The notes beneath the pieces are model-generated. The model was not told the origin of the DNA, did no database searches, and was given only the letters and a program-made list of their open reading frames with translations. A program made the translations under genes and the position numbers. A stretch of DNA of 64,000 nucleotides from Marinobacter bohaiensis (GTDB taxonomy: Bacteria > Pseudomonadota > Gammaproteobacteria > Pseudomonadales > Oleiphilaceae). Positions within the stretch are counted from its first letter, which is position 1; each line of letters begins with the position of its first letter. The DNA is taken from the NCBI RefSeq assembly GCF_003258515.1, contig NZ_QGEH01000001.1:2728001-2792000 (forward strand), read 5' to 3'. Of the stretch, positions 30,958 through 41,246 are shown piece by piece.

Positions 30958-31812
30958 TCAGGTGAAAACGACGGTCTTGTTCTCGTGAGTGATGACGCGG
31001 TCCTCAATGTGCGAACGCAAGCCTCGGGCCAGCACATTCTTCTCGACATCCTTGCCCAGTCGCACCATGTCCTCGATGGTGTCGCTGTGGCTGACGCGGA
31101 TCACGTCCTGCTCGATAATCGGCCCCTCGTCCAGATCCTGGGTCACGTAGTGGCAGGTGGCGCCAATCAGCTTGACCCCGCGGCTGTAAGCCTGGTGGTA
31201 AGGACGCGCGCCGGCGAACGACGGCAGGAAGCTGTGATGGATATTGATCACCTTGCCGGCGTACTGCTCGCACACCTCCGGCGGCAGGATTTGCATGTAG
31301 CGGGCCAGCACGATCACATCCGCGCCGTAGTGGGCGAACAGATTATTCACCTCGGCGAAGGCTTCGGGCTTGTTGTCCCTGGTCACCGGTACGTGGTGAT
31401 AGGGAATATCGTGCCACTCCACCATGCGGCGCAGGTCGTCGTGGTTGGAGATCACCGCCACGATTTCCGCGTTCAGCTCCTTGCTGTGCCAGCGGTGCAG
31501 CAGGTCCGCCAGACAGTGAGATTCCTTGGAGCACATCAGCACAACCTTCTTGGGCTCGGCGGAATCCGCCACATGCCAGGTCATGTCGAATTCCCGGGCA
31601 ATCGGTTCGAAGGCGGCGCGGAACTGATCCAGGCCGAAGGGAATGGAACTGGCCTTGATCTCGTGCCGCATAAAGAACCAGCCGGCCTGGTTGTCGGCGT
31701 GGTGGCTGGCCTCGGTGATCCAGCCGTTGTAGGTAGTCAGGAAGTTACTGACCTTGGCCACGATGCCAACCCGGTCAGGACAGGAAATCACCAGACGATA
31801 TGTATGTTCCAT
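30958..31812 (-). CDS. purU: formyltetrahydrofolate deformylase
   Basis: Hydrolyses 10-formyl-THF to formate and THF. It has 284 residues: an N-terminal ACT domain (YRLVISCPDRVGIVAKVSNFL) and a C-terminal formyltransferase-like hydrolase domain with the catalytic NIHHSFLPSF (Asn190, His192) and DLDEGPII (Asp228). The order and length are normal. Its start is 168 bp from the stop of the dehydratase gene upstream on the same strand. Confidence 0.96.
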   Translation of the reverse strand: MEHTYRLVISCPDRVGIVAKVSNFLTTYNGWITEASHHADNQAGWFFMRHEIKASSIPFGLDQFRAAFEPIAREFDMTWHVADSAEPKKVVLMCSKESHCLADLLHRWHSKELNAEIVAVISNHDDLRRMVEWHDIPYHHVPVTRDNKPEAFAEVNNLFAHYGADVIVLARYMQILPPEVCEQYAGKVINIHHSFLPSFAGARPYHQAYSRGVKLIGATCHYVTQDLDEGPIIEQDVIRVSHSDTIEDMVRLGKDVEKNVLARGLRSHIEDRVITHENKTVVFT

Positions 31813-31980
31813 GCGTTATCACAGCCATCCGGAAAGGCCGCCGCCGGAAGCCCGCAGGCAGCCTCTCATTCAATCTCGGAGACGGAAAACGGCGGCACGG
31901 CCGCTTTCCAGCGAAACGCCGCATGATAACGGATTGTCCGGGCCGGCGTAAGCCACCGGTCCGGCGGGAATTACCGAGAC

Positions 31981-32319
31981 TCAGTGCGCCAGGTCGTCGG
32001 TACGAGCGGCCATGATGAAGTCGTTGCGATGCAGGCCGCCGATCTTGTGGGTCCACCAGTGAACCGTGACCTTGCCGTACTCGGTCAGCAGGGCCGGATG
32101 ATGCCCCTCCGACTCGGCCAACTCGCCCACCTTGTTGGTGAACGTCAATGCCTCGGCGAAATTCCTGAAGCGGAATACCCGCTCAAGCTGCCGCTCGCCA
32201 TCCCGGGTCACCACCACCCAATCCGGCAGGTCGGCGCTGAGGGTATCGAGCTCCTTGCCGGTGACCTCGGGCGCATCGGCACGACAGGCTTCGCAGGACT
32301 CGGATTTCAACTCTGACAT
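31981..32319 (-). CDS. phhB: pterin-4a-carbinolamine dehydratase
   Basis: A 112-residue 4a-hydroxytetrahydrobiopterin dehydratase that recycles the pterin cofactor of phenylalanine hydroxylase and can act in molybdopterin or folate contexts. The signature EGHHP (71-75) with His73/His74 and [15 protein letters not shown] (His91) is intact. No phenylalanine hydroxylase gene is in this window. It is divergent from imuA. Confidence 0.93.
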   Translation of the reverse strand: MSELKSESCEACRADAPEVTGKELDTLSADLPDWVVVTRDGERQLERVFRFRNFAEALTFTNKVGELAESEGHHPALLTEYGKVTVHWWTHKIGGLHRNDFIMAARTDDLAH

Positions 32320-32428
32320 GACTTCCTCCTTGGTCCGGAATGGTCAGTCACAGCCTGCGCCCCACCCCGAAACAGGTCAACCCCCTTGCAAGCCATCCCA
32401 CTCTTTGCAAACGACCACCCTCAACCTA

Positions 32429-32448
32429 TACTGTATAAATAAACAGTA
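32429..32448 (+). promoter_or_regulatory. LexA (SOS) box of imuA-imuB-dnaE2
   Basis: TACTGTATAAATAAACAGTA differs from the E. coli LexA consensus TACTGTATATATATACAGTA at only two inner positions and keeps the CTGT-N8-ACAG core. It lies 16 bp before the imuA ATG, so bound LexA would block initiation. Confidence 0.95.
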
Positions 32449-32464
32449 TCGCAGAGAGACACGC

Positions 32465-33160
32465 ATGAGCGAGATCCTCGACCAGCTACTCGACAACGCC
32501 CGCATCTGGCAGGCCAGCCGCCACCAGCAGGCCCTGGGTGCGGCAGCGGAGAGCACCGGCTTTGCCGCGCTCGACGCGCAACTGCCCGGCGGCGGTTGGC
32601 CCCGTGGCGCCCTGATTGAATGCCTGACCCCCGCCCCCGGCATTGGCGAACTGCGCCTGCTGCTGCCGGCCCTGTGCCGCCTGTCCCGTGCCGGGCAGAC
32701 CGTATTCTGGATCGACCCGCCACACACACCCTACGCACCGGCCCTGGCCCGGGCGCAGGTGGAACTGAACCAGGTGGTGAGTGTGCAGACCCAAAGCCGG
32801 GAGGACCGGCTCTGGGCCCTGGAGAACTGCCTGCGCTCGCACACCACCGGCCTGGCCATGATCTGGCTCGATGCCGCCAGGCGCAGCGACATCCGCCGAA
32901 TCCAATTGGCTGCCGAAGCGGGCGATAATCTGTGCGTCCTGTTCCGGGACGCGCGCTATGCCGACCAGTCCTCCCCCGCTGCCCTGCGCCTGCAACTGAA
33001 TCCCCTGGCGAACGGCCAGTTGCAGGCGAATATCCTCAAACGCCGTGGCGGCTGGCCCGTCGACGGCCTCACCCTGCCCCTGGCACCAGTGGCTCCGGCA
33101 CAGGATGCCGAAGCCCTGCCTGGCAACGTCATCCGCGGCCCCTGGCCCCAACCGCACTGA
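32465..33160 (+). CDS. imuA: ImuA, RecA-like mutasome component
   Basis: A 231-residue protein of the ImuA (SulA2) family, the RecA-related accessory of the ImuB-DnaE2 mutagenic translesion system. It starts MSEILDQLLDNARIWQASR and has a RecA-like core around TGFAALDAQLPGGGWPRGALIECL, TVFWIDPPHTPYAPAL and LRSHTTGLAMIWLDA. The Walker A loop is degenerate, as is common in the family. The LexA box is directly upstream, and imuB starts 8 bp after its stop. Confidence 0.93.
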   Translation: MSEILDQLLDNARIWQASRHQQALGAAAESTGFAALDAQLPGGGWPRGALIECLTPAPGIGELRLLLPALCRLSRAGQTVFWIDPPHTPYAPALARAQVELNQVVSVQTQSREDRLWALENCLRSHTTGLAMIWLDAARRSDIRRIQLAAEAGDNLCVLFRDARYADQSSPAALRLQLNPLANGQLQANILKRRGGWPVDGLTLPLAPVAPAQDAEALPGNVIRGPWPQPH

Positions 33161-33168
33161 GATCCGGC

Positions 33169-34578
33169 ATGCTGTGGCTTTACCTGCACTTTCCCCACCT
33201 GTTGCTGGAGCATTTCAGCCAGAGCGAGACCTCGCCCCGCCCCATGGCACTGGTCAGCGGATACCCGCCACGGGTCACCCAGCTCAACCCGGAAGCCGCC
33301 CGGGCGGGCGTAACGATTGGCCAGAGCCCCCAGACCGCCAGCGCCCTGGCGGACGGCCTGCAACTGATTCCCGCCGACATGGAGGAGCAGGCCCGGGTTC
33401 TGGAGCAGCAAGCTGCCTGGCTCTACCGCCAGGCCGCCCGCATCAGCCTCTACCCACCGGACGGCCTCCTGGTCGAGGCCGGCAGCCTGCGTCGCCTGCA
33501 CGGCGGCCTGGACAATCTGTGGCGCACCCTGGAAGCGGAGCTGGGCCGACGCCACCTGAGTGCCCAGCTGGCCTGCGGTAGCACGCCCCTGGGCGCCCGC
33601 CTACTGGCGCGCAGCAACAGCGGGCACTGCACCGATGACACCCGGCGCCTGCGGCACTCCCTGGATAGCCTAGACATCGGCCACACCGACCTGGACGAGC
33701 GAACCATCGAACGCCTGCAGCGCATGGGCCTGCACACTCTGGGGCAGGTGCTCACCCTGCCTGATCGGGAGCTGGCCCGGCGCCTGGGACCGGAGACCTG
33801 CCTGATGCTGCAGAAGATCGAGGGGCGGGCCGCTGATCCGCAGTCAGACTGGCAACCCCCACCCTACTTTCACCGCCGCCTGGATTTCGCCGAGGATGTG
33901 GAACACAGCAGCGGCCTGCTCTTTCCCCTGCAGCGCGCCCTGCAGGAACTGGAAACGGAGTTGCGCTGGCGCCAGCAGCACACCGACACACTGCAACTGG
34001 AAATCCGTCACCGCAGTCAGCCGGTCACCTCTCTGCCGCTTCGCTCCACCGCGCCGAAACACCGTGCCAGCGCCTTTCTCGACCTGGCGCACCTGAAACT
34101 GGACCGGCACACCCTGGAGGCGCCAGCCATTGGCCTGTCCCTCAAGGTGCGGCGCTTTATCGGGCGGGAAGCGCCGACCGGCGACGACCTGTTCGGCGAC
34201 ACTCCCAACGCCCGCGACGAAGCCCGCCAGCACCTGCTCAGCCGGCTGCAGGCGCGCCTGGGAGAAGACGCCCTGCATCGGCCGACCCTGCGGGCCGACC
34301 ACCGCCCCGAGCAGGCCTGGACCGCGTCTCCAATGCGGGCCATGGCGGCAACAGCCAGCGACCTGCCACGCCGACCGCTGTGGCTGTTGCGTGCGCCCCA
34401 GCCGCTACAGGAAATGCCGCAACTCTGGCTGGCCGGCCCCGAACGCATCAGCGCCGGCTGGTGGGACGGCGAGCGCGTCCAGCGCGACTATTACATCGCC
34501 CGGCTGCACAGCGGCCAGACCGGCTGGCTGTTCCGGGACGTGACCGGCGGCTGGTTCATCCACGGCTGGTTCGGGTAA
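33169..34578 (+). CDS. imuB: ImuB, catalytically inactive Y-family polymerase
   Basis: A Y-family polymerase-like scaffold of 469 residues that links DnaE2 to the beta clamp. It starts MLWLYLHFPHLLLE. In active DinB this segment carries the first catalytic aspartate (as in VDMDCFFA), replaced here by LYLHFPHL. The second site, normally SIDE, reads SLYPPDGLLVEAGS (93-106), so the metal ligands are missing, as expected for ImuB. DDLFGD at 339-344 resembles a weak clamp-binding motif (inference). The ATG at 33169 is 8 bp after imuA; the longer open frame is shadow. Confidence 0.94.
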   Translation: MLWLYLHFPHLLLEHFSQSETSPRPMALVSGYPPRVTQLNPEAARAGVTIGQSPQTASALADGLQLIPADMEEQARVLEQQAAWLYRQAARISLYPPDGLLVEAGSLRRLHGGLDNLWRTLEAELGRRHLSAQLACGSTPLGARLLARSNSGHCTDDTRRLRHSLDSLDIGHTDLDERTIERLQRMGLHTLGQVLTLPDRELARRLGPETCLMLQKIEGRAADPQSDWQPPPYFHRRLDFAEDVEHSSGLLFPLQRALQELETELRWRQQHTDTLQLEIRHRSQPVTSLPLRSTAPKHRASAFLDLAHLKLDRHTLEAPAIGLSLKVRRFIGREAPTGDDLFGDTPNARDEARQHLLSRLQARLGEDALHRPTLRADHRPEQAWTASPMRAMAATASDLPRRPLWLLRAPQPLQEMPQLWLAGPERISAGWWDGERVQRDYYIARLHSGQTGWLFRDVTGGWFIHGWFG

Positions 34579-34582
34579 AACC

Positions 34583-37500
34583 ATGAGCTACGCGGAACTC
34601 CACTGCCTGAGCAACTTCAGCTTCCTGCGCGGCGCTTCCCATCCGCACGAACTGGCCGGGGAAGCCGCCCGCCTCGGCTACCGGGCGCTGGCCATCACCG
34701 ACGAATGCTCGGTGGCCGGCATGCCGCGCGCTTTTGCCGCCCTGAAGGACAGCCCGGTCAAGCTGATCACCGGCAGCGAGTTCCGCCTGCAATCGCCGGA
34801 CGGCCTGCTGGTCCTGCTGGTCCTGCTGGCCCGCACCCGCACCGGCTACGGCCAGCTCTGCCAATTGATCACCAGCGCCCGGCGCCGCGCCGAGAAAGGG
34901 CACTACACGCTCCTCGGGGACGATCTGGACACCCACCCCCTGGACGAGTGCCTGGCCCTGTGGGGAGCCGCGCCGGTGGTGGACTCCAACGAGCTCGACG
35001 TCGGTCGCTGGCTGAAACAACACTTCCCCGACCGCCTCTGGATCATGGCCGAGCGCCCCCTGACCGACCGCGATGAAGACAACATGACCGGCTGGCGCCA
35101 GCTGGCCCGTCGCCTGGACCTGCCGGTCGTGGCCACCGGCAACGTCCACATGCACCAGCGCGGCCGGCAACCGCTTCAGGATGTGCTGACCGCCGTACGC
35201 CACGGCTGCACCGTCGCCGAGGCGGGCCACCGCCTGTTCGCCAACGGCGAGCGCTACCTGCGCCCGATCGGCACTCTGCGCAAACTGTTTCCGGACGCCT
35301 GGGTCGAGCAGAGCCGGATCATTGCCGACCAGTGCACCTTCAGCCCCGCCGAGCTGCGCTACCAGTATCCACCGGAGGTGGTACCGGAGGGCCATACACC
35401 GCAAAGCTACCTGCGCGAACTCACCGAGCGTGGCATTCGCTGGCGCTTCCCCGACGGTATCCCCCTGGACAAGCGGGCGCTGGTGGAGAAAGAGCTGACG
35501 CTGATCCGGGAGAAAGCCTACGAGCCCTACTTCCTGACCATCCACGACATCGTGGCGTTCGCCCGACGCCAGGGCATCCTGTGCCAGGGCCGCGGGTCAT
35601 CCGCCAACTCCGTGGTCTGCTACTGCCTGGGCATCACCGCCGTCGATCCGTCACAGGTGGAACTCCTCTTCGAGCGCTTCATCTCAGCGGACCGGGACGA
35701 GCCGCCGGACATCGACGTGGACTTCGAGCACGAGCGGCGCGAGGAAGTGATCCAGTACATCTACCGGCGCTACGGCCGCGAGCGCGCCGCCCTGGCGGCC
35801 ACCGTGATCCGCTACCGTCAGCGCAGCGCCATCCGCGATGTGGGCAAGGCGCTGGGTTTCGACCTGCACCTGCTGGAACAGATGATTGGCAACGTGGACT
35901 GGCGCGACCGGGAACAGGACTGGCGGGAACAACTGCTGCAGAAAGGCCTGGCGAAATCCGCACGGGCTGTGGAACAGTTCCTGACGCTGGTGAAGACGCT
36001 GATCGGGTTTCCCCGCCACCTGTCCCAGCATGTGGGCGGTTTCGTTATCAGCGAGGGAGCCCTGGCGGAGCTGGTGCCGGTCGAAAACGCCAGCATGCCG
36101 GACCGCACGGTAATCCAGTGGGACAAGGAAGATCTGGAAAGCCTGAACCTGATGAAGGTGGACGTGCTGGCGCTGGGCATGCTGTCCGCCATACGCAAGG
36201 CGCTCGACCTGATTGGCCGCAAGACGGATCGCGCACTCGGAATGGCCGACATCCCCACGGAAGACAAGCGGGTGTACGACATGCTCTGCAGCGGCGACAG
36301 CATCGGCGTTTTCCAGGTGGAGTCCCGCGCCCAGATCAACATGCTGCCCCGGCTCAGGCCGCGAACATACTACGACCTGGTCATCCAGGTCGCCATCGTC
36401 CGCCCGGGCCCGATCCAGGGGGATATGGTGCATCCCTTCCTGAAGCGCCGGAACAGGCTGGAAGACCCCGACTACGGCCAGGACCCGGAGATCGAAGCCG
36501 TCCTCAAGCGAACCGAGGGCGTCCCCATCTTCCAGGAGCAGGCCATCAAGCTGGCCATGGTGGCGGCGGACTTCTCCGGCAGCGAGGCCGACAAGCTACG
36601 CCGGGCCATGGCCGCCTGGAAATCCGACGGGGATCTCACCCCGTTCAGGGAGAAGCTGATCAACGGCATGCGCGCCAAGGGCCACACCGATACCTTTGCC
36701 GAAAAAATCTACACGCAACTGAGCGGCTTCGGCGGCTACGGCTTCCCGGAATCCCATGCCGCCAGCTTCGCCCTGCTGGTTTACGTGTCCGCCTGGATCA
36801 AACGACACCATGCACCCATCTTTTATTGCGCGCTGCTCAACAGCCAGCCAATGGGATTCTACTCACCGTCGCAGTTGATCCAGGACGCCCGACGTCACCG
36901 TGTGCCGGTTCAGCCTATCGACGTCAACCACAGCCACTGGGATCACACCCTGGAACACGGCTACAAGCATCTGCGTCTGGGCCTGCGGATCGTAAAGGGC
37001 CTCAGCCAGGCAGGAGCTCATCGGCTGGTCGACGCGCGTCCGGCAGCCGGCTACGCGTCCATCGAGCAGATCCGCCACCGGGCCGGCCTCGACAACCGGG
37101 ACCTGGAGTGCCTGGCCAGCGCCGGCGCCCTGCAGGGCTTCAGCGACAACCGCCACCAGGCTCGCTGGGATATCCTCGAATACGACGCTCCGGCGCCATT
37201 ATTCGCGCAGGAGGATGCGCCGGCCTACCGCATCTCACCGGAGCACGGGTCAGCCCCCGCCGTCCCTGGCGACCGCGTGCGCATGCCCGAGCCTTCGGAA
37301 GGCCAGAACATCCTGGAGGACTACGACAGCCAGGGGCTGACCCTGCAGCGCCATCCGCTGGCCCTGCTACGGGAACAGGGGCACCTGCGTCACTGCCACA
37401 CCACCGACAGCCTGAAAGCCGAAACCAGCGGGCGCCCGGTGCACGTTGCGGGGCTGGTCACCGGCCGCCAGCGGCCCGGCTCCGGCAAGGGCGTGACCTT

Positions 37501-37714
37501 CGTGACGCTGGAGGATGAAACGGGGAACACCAACGTCGTGGTCTGGCTCAACACCGCACGCCAACAGCGCCAGCCACTGCTCAAGGCACGGCTGCTGCAC
37601 GTCAAGGGAGTGCTGGAACGGGAAGGCGATATCGTGCATGTGATGGCCGGCAAGCTGACCGATCTCAGCCACCTGCTGGGCACACTGAAGATCCATTCGC
37701 GGGACTTCCGATAA
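34583..37714 (+). CDS. dnaE2: error-prone DNA polymerase DnaE2
   Basis: A C-family polymerase used for SOS translesion synthesis, 1043 residues. The N-terminal PHP domain opens YAELHCLSNFSFLRGASHPHEL and has ALAITDECSVAG. The palm holds the catalytic aspartates in PPDIDVDFEHERRE (about 374-383). Other family motifs are QGRGSSANS, HVGGFVISEG, GVFQVESRAQ and YGFPESHAASFALLVY. A C-terminal OB domain (HVAGLVTGRQRPGSGKGVTF) is present. It begins 4 bp after imuB and ends before the shared terminator at 37779. Confidence 0.97.
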   Translation: MSYAELHCLSNFSFLRGASHPHELAGEAARLGYRALAITDECSVAGMPRAFAALKDSPVKLITGSEFRLQSPDGLLVLLVLLARTRTGYGQLCQLITSARRRAEKGHYTLLGDDLDTHPLDECLALWGAAPVVDSNELDVGRWLKQHFPDRLWIMAERPLTDRDEDNMTGWRQLARRLDLPVVATGNVHMHQRGRQPLQDVLTAVRHGCTVAEAGHRLFANGERYLRPIGTLRKLFPDAWVEQSRIIADQCTFSPAELRYQYPPEVVPEGHTPQSYLRELTERGIRWRFPDGIPLDKRALVEKELTLIREKAYEPYFLTIHDIVAFARRQGILCQGRGSSANSVVCYCLGITAVDPSQVELLFERFISADRDEPPDIDVDFEHERREEVIQYIYRRYGRERAALAATVIRYRQRSAIRDVGKALGFDLHLLEQMIGNVDWRDREQDWREQLLQKGLAKSARAVEQFLTLVKTLIGFPRHLSQHVGGFVISEGALAELVPVENASMPDRTVIQWDKEDLESLNLMKVDVLALGMLSAIRKALDLIGRKTDRALGMADIPTEDKRVYDMLCSGDSIGVFQVESRAQINMLPRLRPRTYYDLVIQVAIVRPGPIQGDMVHPFLKRRNRLEDPDYGQDPEIEAVLKRTEGVPIFQEQAIKLAMVAADFSGSEADKLRRAMAAWKSDGDLTPFREKLINGMRAKGHTDTFAEKIYTQLSGFGGYGFPESHAASFALLVYVSAWIKRHHAPIFYCALLNSQPMGFYSPSQLIQDARRHRVPVQPIDVNHSHWDHTLEHGYKHLRLGLRIVKGLSQAGAHRLVDARPAAGYASIEQIRHRAGLDNRDLECLASAGALQGFSDNRHQARWDILEYDAPAPLFAQEDAPAYRISPEHGSAPAVPGDRVRMPEPSEGQNILEDYDSQGLTLQRHPLALLREQGHLRHCHTTDSLKAETSGRPVHVAGLVTGRQRPGSGKGVTFVTLEDETGNTNVVVWLNTARQQRQPLLKARLLHVKGVLEREGDIVHVMAGKLTDLSHLLGTLKIHSRDFR

Positions 37715-37778
37715 CCCCTCAGACAACCGCCCGCCGGTTCGCACACGGCGCGCCTCCGAACCGCTGCCCCTGAAACAG

Positions 37779-37804
37779 AAAAGCCCCGCCAGGGCGGGGC
37801 TTTC
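37779..37804. terminator. bidirectional terminator between dnaE2 and oadB
   Basis: Stem agccccgc/gcggggct with a 4-nt loop, flanked by AAAA on the left and TTTCT on the right. It serves the convergent oadB (better T-tract on the minus strand) and dnaE2. Confidence 0.85.
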
Positions 37805-37824
37805 TGGAACGAACGGCGGGAGGA

Positions 37825-39147
37825 TCAGCCGAGCAGCTTGATCATCACGCCCGCAGCAACGGCCGAACCGATCACGCCGGCCACGTTCGGGCCCATCGCG
37901 TGCATCAGCAGGAAGTTGTGCGGGTTGGCGTCGAGGCCCACCTTGTTGGAGACCCGCGCCGCCATGGGCACCGCCGAGACACCGGCGGAACCGATCAACG
38001 GGTTGATCTGCTCCTTGGTGAAGGCGTTCATTGCCTTGGCCATCAACACACCACACGCGGTACCGATACAGAACGCCACCATACCCAGTGCGAGAATACC
38101 CAGGGTCTGCAGGTCCAGGAACTTGTCGGCACCCAGCTTGGAGCCGACGGACAGCCCCAGCACGATGGTCACGATGTTGATCAGCGCGTTCTGCGCGGTA
38201 TCGCTCAGACGCTCCACCACACCGCACTCGCGCATCAGGTTACCGAAGCAGAACATGCCCAGCAGCGGCGCTGCGTCCGGCAGGAACAGCACCACCAGGA
38301 TCAGGACAACGATCGGGAACACGATCTTTTCCTGCTTGCTGACATGACGCAGCTGGCTCATCTTGATGGCCCGTTCCTTCTGGGACGTCAAGGCCTTCAT
38401 GATGGGCGGCTGGATCATCGGCACCAGCGCCATGTACGAGTAGGCGGCTACCGCGATTGCACCCAGCAGATGCGGGGCCAGAATGCTGGAGACGTAGATC
38501 GAGGTCGGGCCGTCGGCACCGCCGATGATACCGATGGCAGCCGCTTCGAGGATCGTGAAATCCATAACGCCCGAGCCATCCAGCAGCGCCGCACCGATGA
38601 CGGTGCCGAAGATGCCGAACTGGGCGGCGGCGCCCAGCAGCAGGGTCTTCGGGTTGGCCAGCAGAGGGCCGAAATCCGTCATCGCCCCAACGCCCATGAA
38701 AATCAGCAGAGGCGCCACACCACTGGCAATCGCCACGGTGTAGAAGTTGTAAAGCATGCCGTTGGAGTAGCCCTGGTCCTGCGCTACGGCGTTTGCCGCC
38801 GCAACCATCGAATGGCTCGCTTCCTTATAGGCCAGCTTGAACGCCTGCAGCACGTCCGGCGTTACGCTCTGCGCGGCCTCATACGGCACGTTCAGGGCAC
38901 TGGCCAGAGCCGCCAGTGTCTCGGGGCGTGCGACGTGGATCGCGTTTTCCGCCGCAGACAGGGCCAGCCCCGCCTCCGGGATATTCGCCAGGATACCGCC
39001 GAAGCCAATCGGCACCAGCAGCAGCGGCTCAAAGCCCTTGCGAATCGCAAGGAACAGCAGCAGAAGGCCAACGACGATCATCGCCGCCTGACCAATACTC
39101 AGGTTGAACAGGCCACTCCCTGTCCATAGTGTCATCATTTTATCCAT
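37825..39147 (-). CDS. oadB: oxaloacetate decarboxylase beta subunit (Na+ pump)
   Basis: The integral membrane Na+-translocating, carboxybiotin-decarboxylating subunit, 440 residues with about nine hydrophobic segments. The conserved [16 protein letters not shown] region (with the essential Asp), [22 protein letters not shown], and the C-terminal [12 protein letters not shown] and [14 protein letters not shown] are clear. It follows oadA by 13 bp. Confidence 0.97.
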   Translation of the reverse strand: MDKMMTLWTGSGLFNLSIGQAAMIVVGLLLLFLAIRKGFEPLLLVPIGFGGILANIPEAGLALSAAENAIHVARPETLAALASALNVPYEAAQSVTPDVLQAFKLAYKEASHSMVAAANAVAQDQGYSNGMLYNFYTVAIASGVAPLLIFMGVGAMTDFGPLLANPKTLLLGAAAQFGIFGTVIGAALLDGSGVMDFTILEAAAIGIIGGADGPTSIYVSSILAPHLLGAIAVAAYSYMALVPMIQPPIMKALTSQKERAIKMSQLRHVSKQEKIVFPIVVLILVVLFLPDAAPLLGMFCFGNLMRECGVVERLSDTAQNALINIVTIVLGLSVGSKLGADKFLDLQTLGILALGMVAFCIGTACGVLMAKAMNAFTKEQINPLIGSAGVSAVPMAARVSNKVGLDANPHNFLLMHAMGPNVAGVIGSAVAAGVMIKLLG

Positions 39148-39160
39148 GGAATGCTGGCCC

Positions 39161-40954
39161 TTATGCGATTGTCAGCATTTCATCGCCGACGGCGACGGCA
39201 TCACCAACCTTGATGAAGACTTCGCCGATGGTACCGGCCTTGGGTGCGCGCACTTCTGTTTCCATTTTCATGGCTTCCAGAATGATCATCACGTCACCTT
39301 CTTCCACGGCCTGACCCGGGGACACCAGTACCTTGAAGATGTTGCCGCCCAGCGGCGCCGGAACCGGCTCGCCACCGCCTGTGGGTGCCGCCGCCGGAGC
39401 GCCTGCGGCCGGTGCTGCGCCGCCACCCTGGGACTGGATCTGGCTGATCTCACCGCCGGCCTCAACCGCAACCACGTAGTCCTTGCCGTTGACGTTGACG
39501 GTGTAGGTTTCCGGACCGGATGCTTTCGCCGGGGCCGCAGCGGCTGCGGCGTCTTCAGCCGTCGGAGCCGGCTCGAACGCATCGGCGTTGCCCCGGTTTT
39601 CCAGGAATTTCAGGCCGATCTGCGGGAACAGGGCGTAGGTCAGCACGTCGTCGACGGTGTCCGCCGCGAGCTTGATACCCTTTTCTTCAGCCAGTTTCTT
39701 CAGTTCGTCGGCCAACTTGTCCATTTCGGGCTCAAGCAGATCCGCCGGACGGCAGGTGACCGGGTCCTTGCCTTCCAGAACGCGCTCCTGCAGCTCCTTG
39801 TTGTAAGGCGCCGGCGCGGAACCGTATTCGCCTTTCAGGACCGCCGCGGTCTCCTTGGAGATCGACTTGTAACGCTCGCCCGTCAGCACGTTGAGCACCG
39901 CCTGGGTGCCAACAATCTGGGAAGTGGGCGTCACCAGCGGGATGAAGCCCAGGTCTTCGCGCACCTTGGGAATCTCGGCGAGAACGTCATCGAACTTGTC
40001 CGAGGCGTTCTGCTCGCGCAGCTGGTTTTCCATGTTGGTCAGCATGCCACCCGGCACCTGGGCGGTCAGAATGCGGGAATCAACGCCGCGCAGGCTGCCT
40101 TCGAATTTCGCGTACTTCTTGCGCACCTCACGGAAATAGCCGGCGATCTCTTCGAGCAGATGGATATCGAGGCCGGTGTCACGCTCGGTGCCTTCCAGGA
40201 TGGCCACCACGGATTCGGTGGGCGAGTGACCGTAGGTCATGCTCATCGAGGAAATCGCGGTGTCGACGTTGTCGATACCGGCTTCCGCCGCCTTGAGTGC
40301 CGTCGCGGTGGACATACCGGTCGTGGCATGACACTGCATGTGTACGGGCACGGACAGCGCCTTCTTCAGCTTGGTGACCAGCTCGTAGGCCGTGTATGGC
40401 TTGAGCAGCCCCGCCATGTCCTTGATGGCGATGGAATCGGCGCCCATGGACTCGATTTCCTTGGCCAGATCGACCCACATGTCGATGGTATGGACCGGGC
40501 TCACGGTGTAGGAAATAGTACCCTGGGCATGCTTGCCCATCTCACGCACGGCCTTGATGGCGGTTTCCAGGTTGCGCGGGTCGTTCATCGCGTCAAAGAT
40601 GCGGAACACGTCGACGCCATTTTCGGCGGCACGTTCGCTGAAGCGCTTGACCACGTCGTCGGCGTAGTGGCGGTAGCCCAGCAGGTTCTGGCCACGCAGG
40701 AGCATCTGCTGCGGCGTGTTCGGCATGGCTTTCTTGAGTTCGCGGATGCGCTCCCAGGGATCCTCACCCAGGTAGCGAATGCATGAATCGAAGGTGGCGC
40801 CACCCCAGGATTCCAGGGACCAGAAGCCCACCTGATCCAGCTTCTCGGCGATGGGCAGCATGTCGTCCAGTCGCATCCGGGTGGCCAGCAGGGATTGATG
40901 CGCATCACGCAGGATGACATCGGTAATCCCCAGTGGTTTTTTTGTATCTGTCAT
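39161..40954 (-). CDS. oadA: oxaloacetate decarboxylase alpha subunit
   Basis: A cytoplasmic biotin carboxyl-carrier/carboxyltransferase subunit, 597 residues. The N-terminal TIM barrel has [28 protein letters not shown] and the metal-site region. A PYC_OADA middle domain follows, then an Ala/Pro-rich hinge (near residues 470-520). The C-terminal biotinyl domain has EAMKMETEV with Lys563 as the biotinylated lysine. It splits oxaloacetate to pyruvate, CO2 transfer driving Na+ export through OadB. Confidence 0.97.
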   Translation of the reverse strand: MTDTKKPLGITDVILRDAHQSLLATRMRLDDMLPIAEKLDQVGFWSLESWGGATFDSCIRYLGEDPWERIRELKKAMPNTPQQMLLRGQNLLGYRHYADDVVKRFSERAAENGVDVFRIFDAMNDPRNLETAIKAVREMGKHAQGTISYTVSPVHTIDMWVDLAKEIESMGADSIAIKDMAGLLKPYTAYELVTKLKKALSVPVHMQCHATTGMSTATALKAAEAGIDNVDTAISSMSMTYGHSPTESVVAILEGTERDTGLDIHLLEEIAGYFREVRKKYAKFEGSLRGVDSRILTAQVPGGMLTNMENQLREQNASDKFDDVLAEIPKVREDLGFIPLVTPTSQIVGTQAVLNVLTGERYKSISKETAAVLKGEYGSAPAPYNKELQERVLEGKDPVTCRPADLLEPEMDKLADELKKLAEEKGIKLAADTVDDVLTYALFPQIGLKFLENRGNADAFEPAPTAEDAAAAAAPAKASGPETYTVNVNGKDYVVAVEAGGEISQIQSQGGGAAPAAGAPAAAPTGGGEPVPAPLGGNIFKVLVSPGQAVEEGDVMIILEAMKMETEVRAPKAGTIGEVFIKVGDAVAVGDEMLTIA

Positions 40955-40994
40955 CGTGTCAGCCTTCTTTCTGAAGTTTCTAATCGTTTATGGG

Positions 40995-41246
40995 TCACCG
41001 CTTGTGGCGGGACCGGAATTTCGCAACAGCCTGTTTAATGGCTTCGGCCGTATCAGGGTCCACTGATGTTGGCTGAGAAGGTTTGGCACGTGGGGATCGT
41101 GCAGGCGTAGCCGGTTCGGGTGGCGCCAGCCGGGCCACAACCTTGGACATCAAGGTGGTCGCGAATACCAGGATTATCAGAAAGACAAAAACAAATCCCA
41201 TGCCGGCAACCATCAGCTCGACGGCCTTGGTCATCAAGTCATTCAT
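40995..41246 (-). CDS. oadG: oxaloacetate decarboxylase gamma subunit
   Basis: A small 83-residue membrane subunit: an N-terminal transmembrane helix (GMGFVFVFLIILVFATTLM), a Pro/Ala-rich linker and a basic C-terminus, as in OadG proteins that hold the complex together and bind zinc. It is the first gene of oadGAB, 40 bp before oadA. Confidence 0.92.
   Translation of the reverse strand: MNDLMTKAVELMVAGMGFVFVFLIILVFATTLMSKVVARLAPPEPATPARSPRAKPSQPTSVDPDTAEAIKQAVAKFRSRHKR

Noticed and set aside
37367-38227. Long minus-strand open frame across the dnaE2 end and oadB start
   Set aside because: It is antisense to dnaE2 and in another frame of oadB, with Arg/Gly/Pro-rich composition typical of shadow frames.
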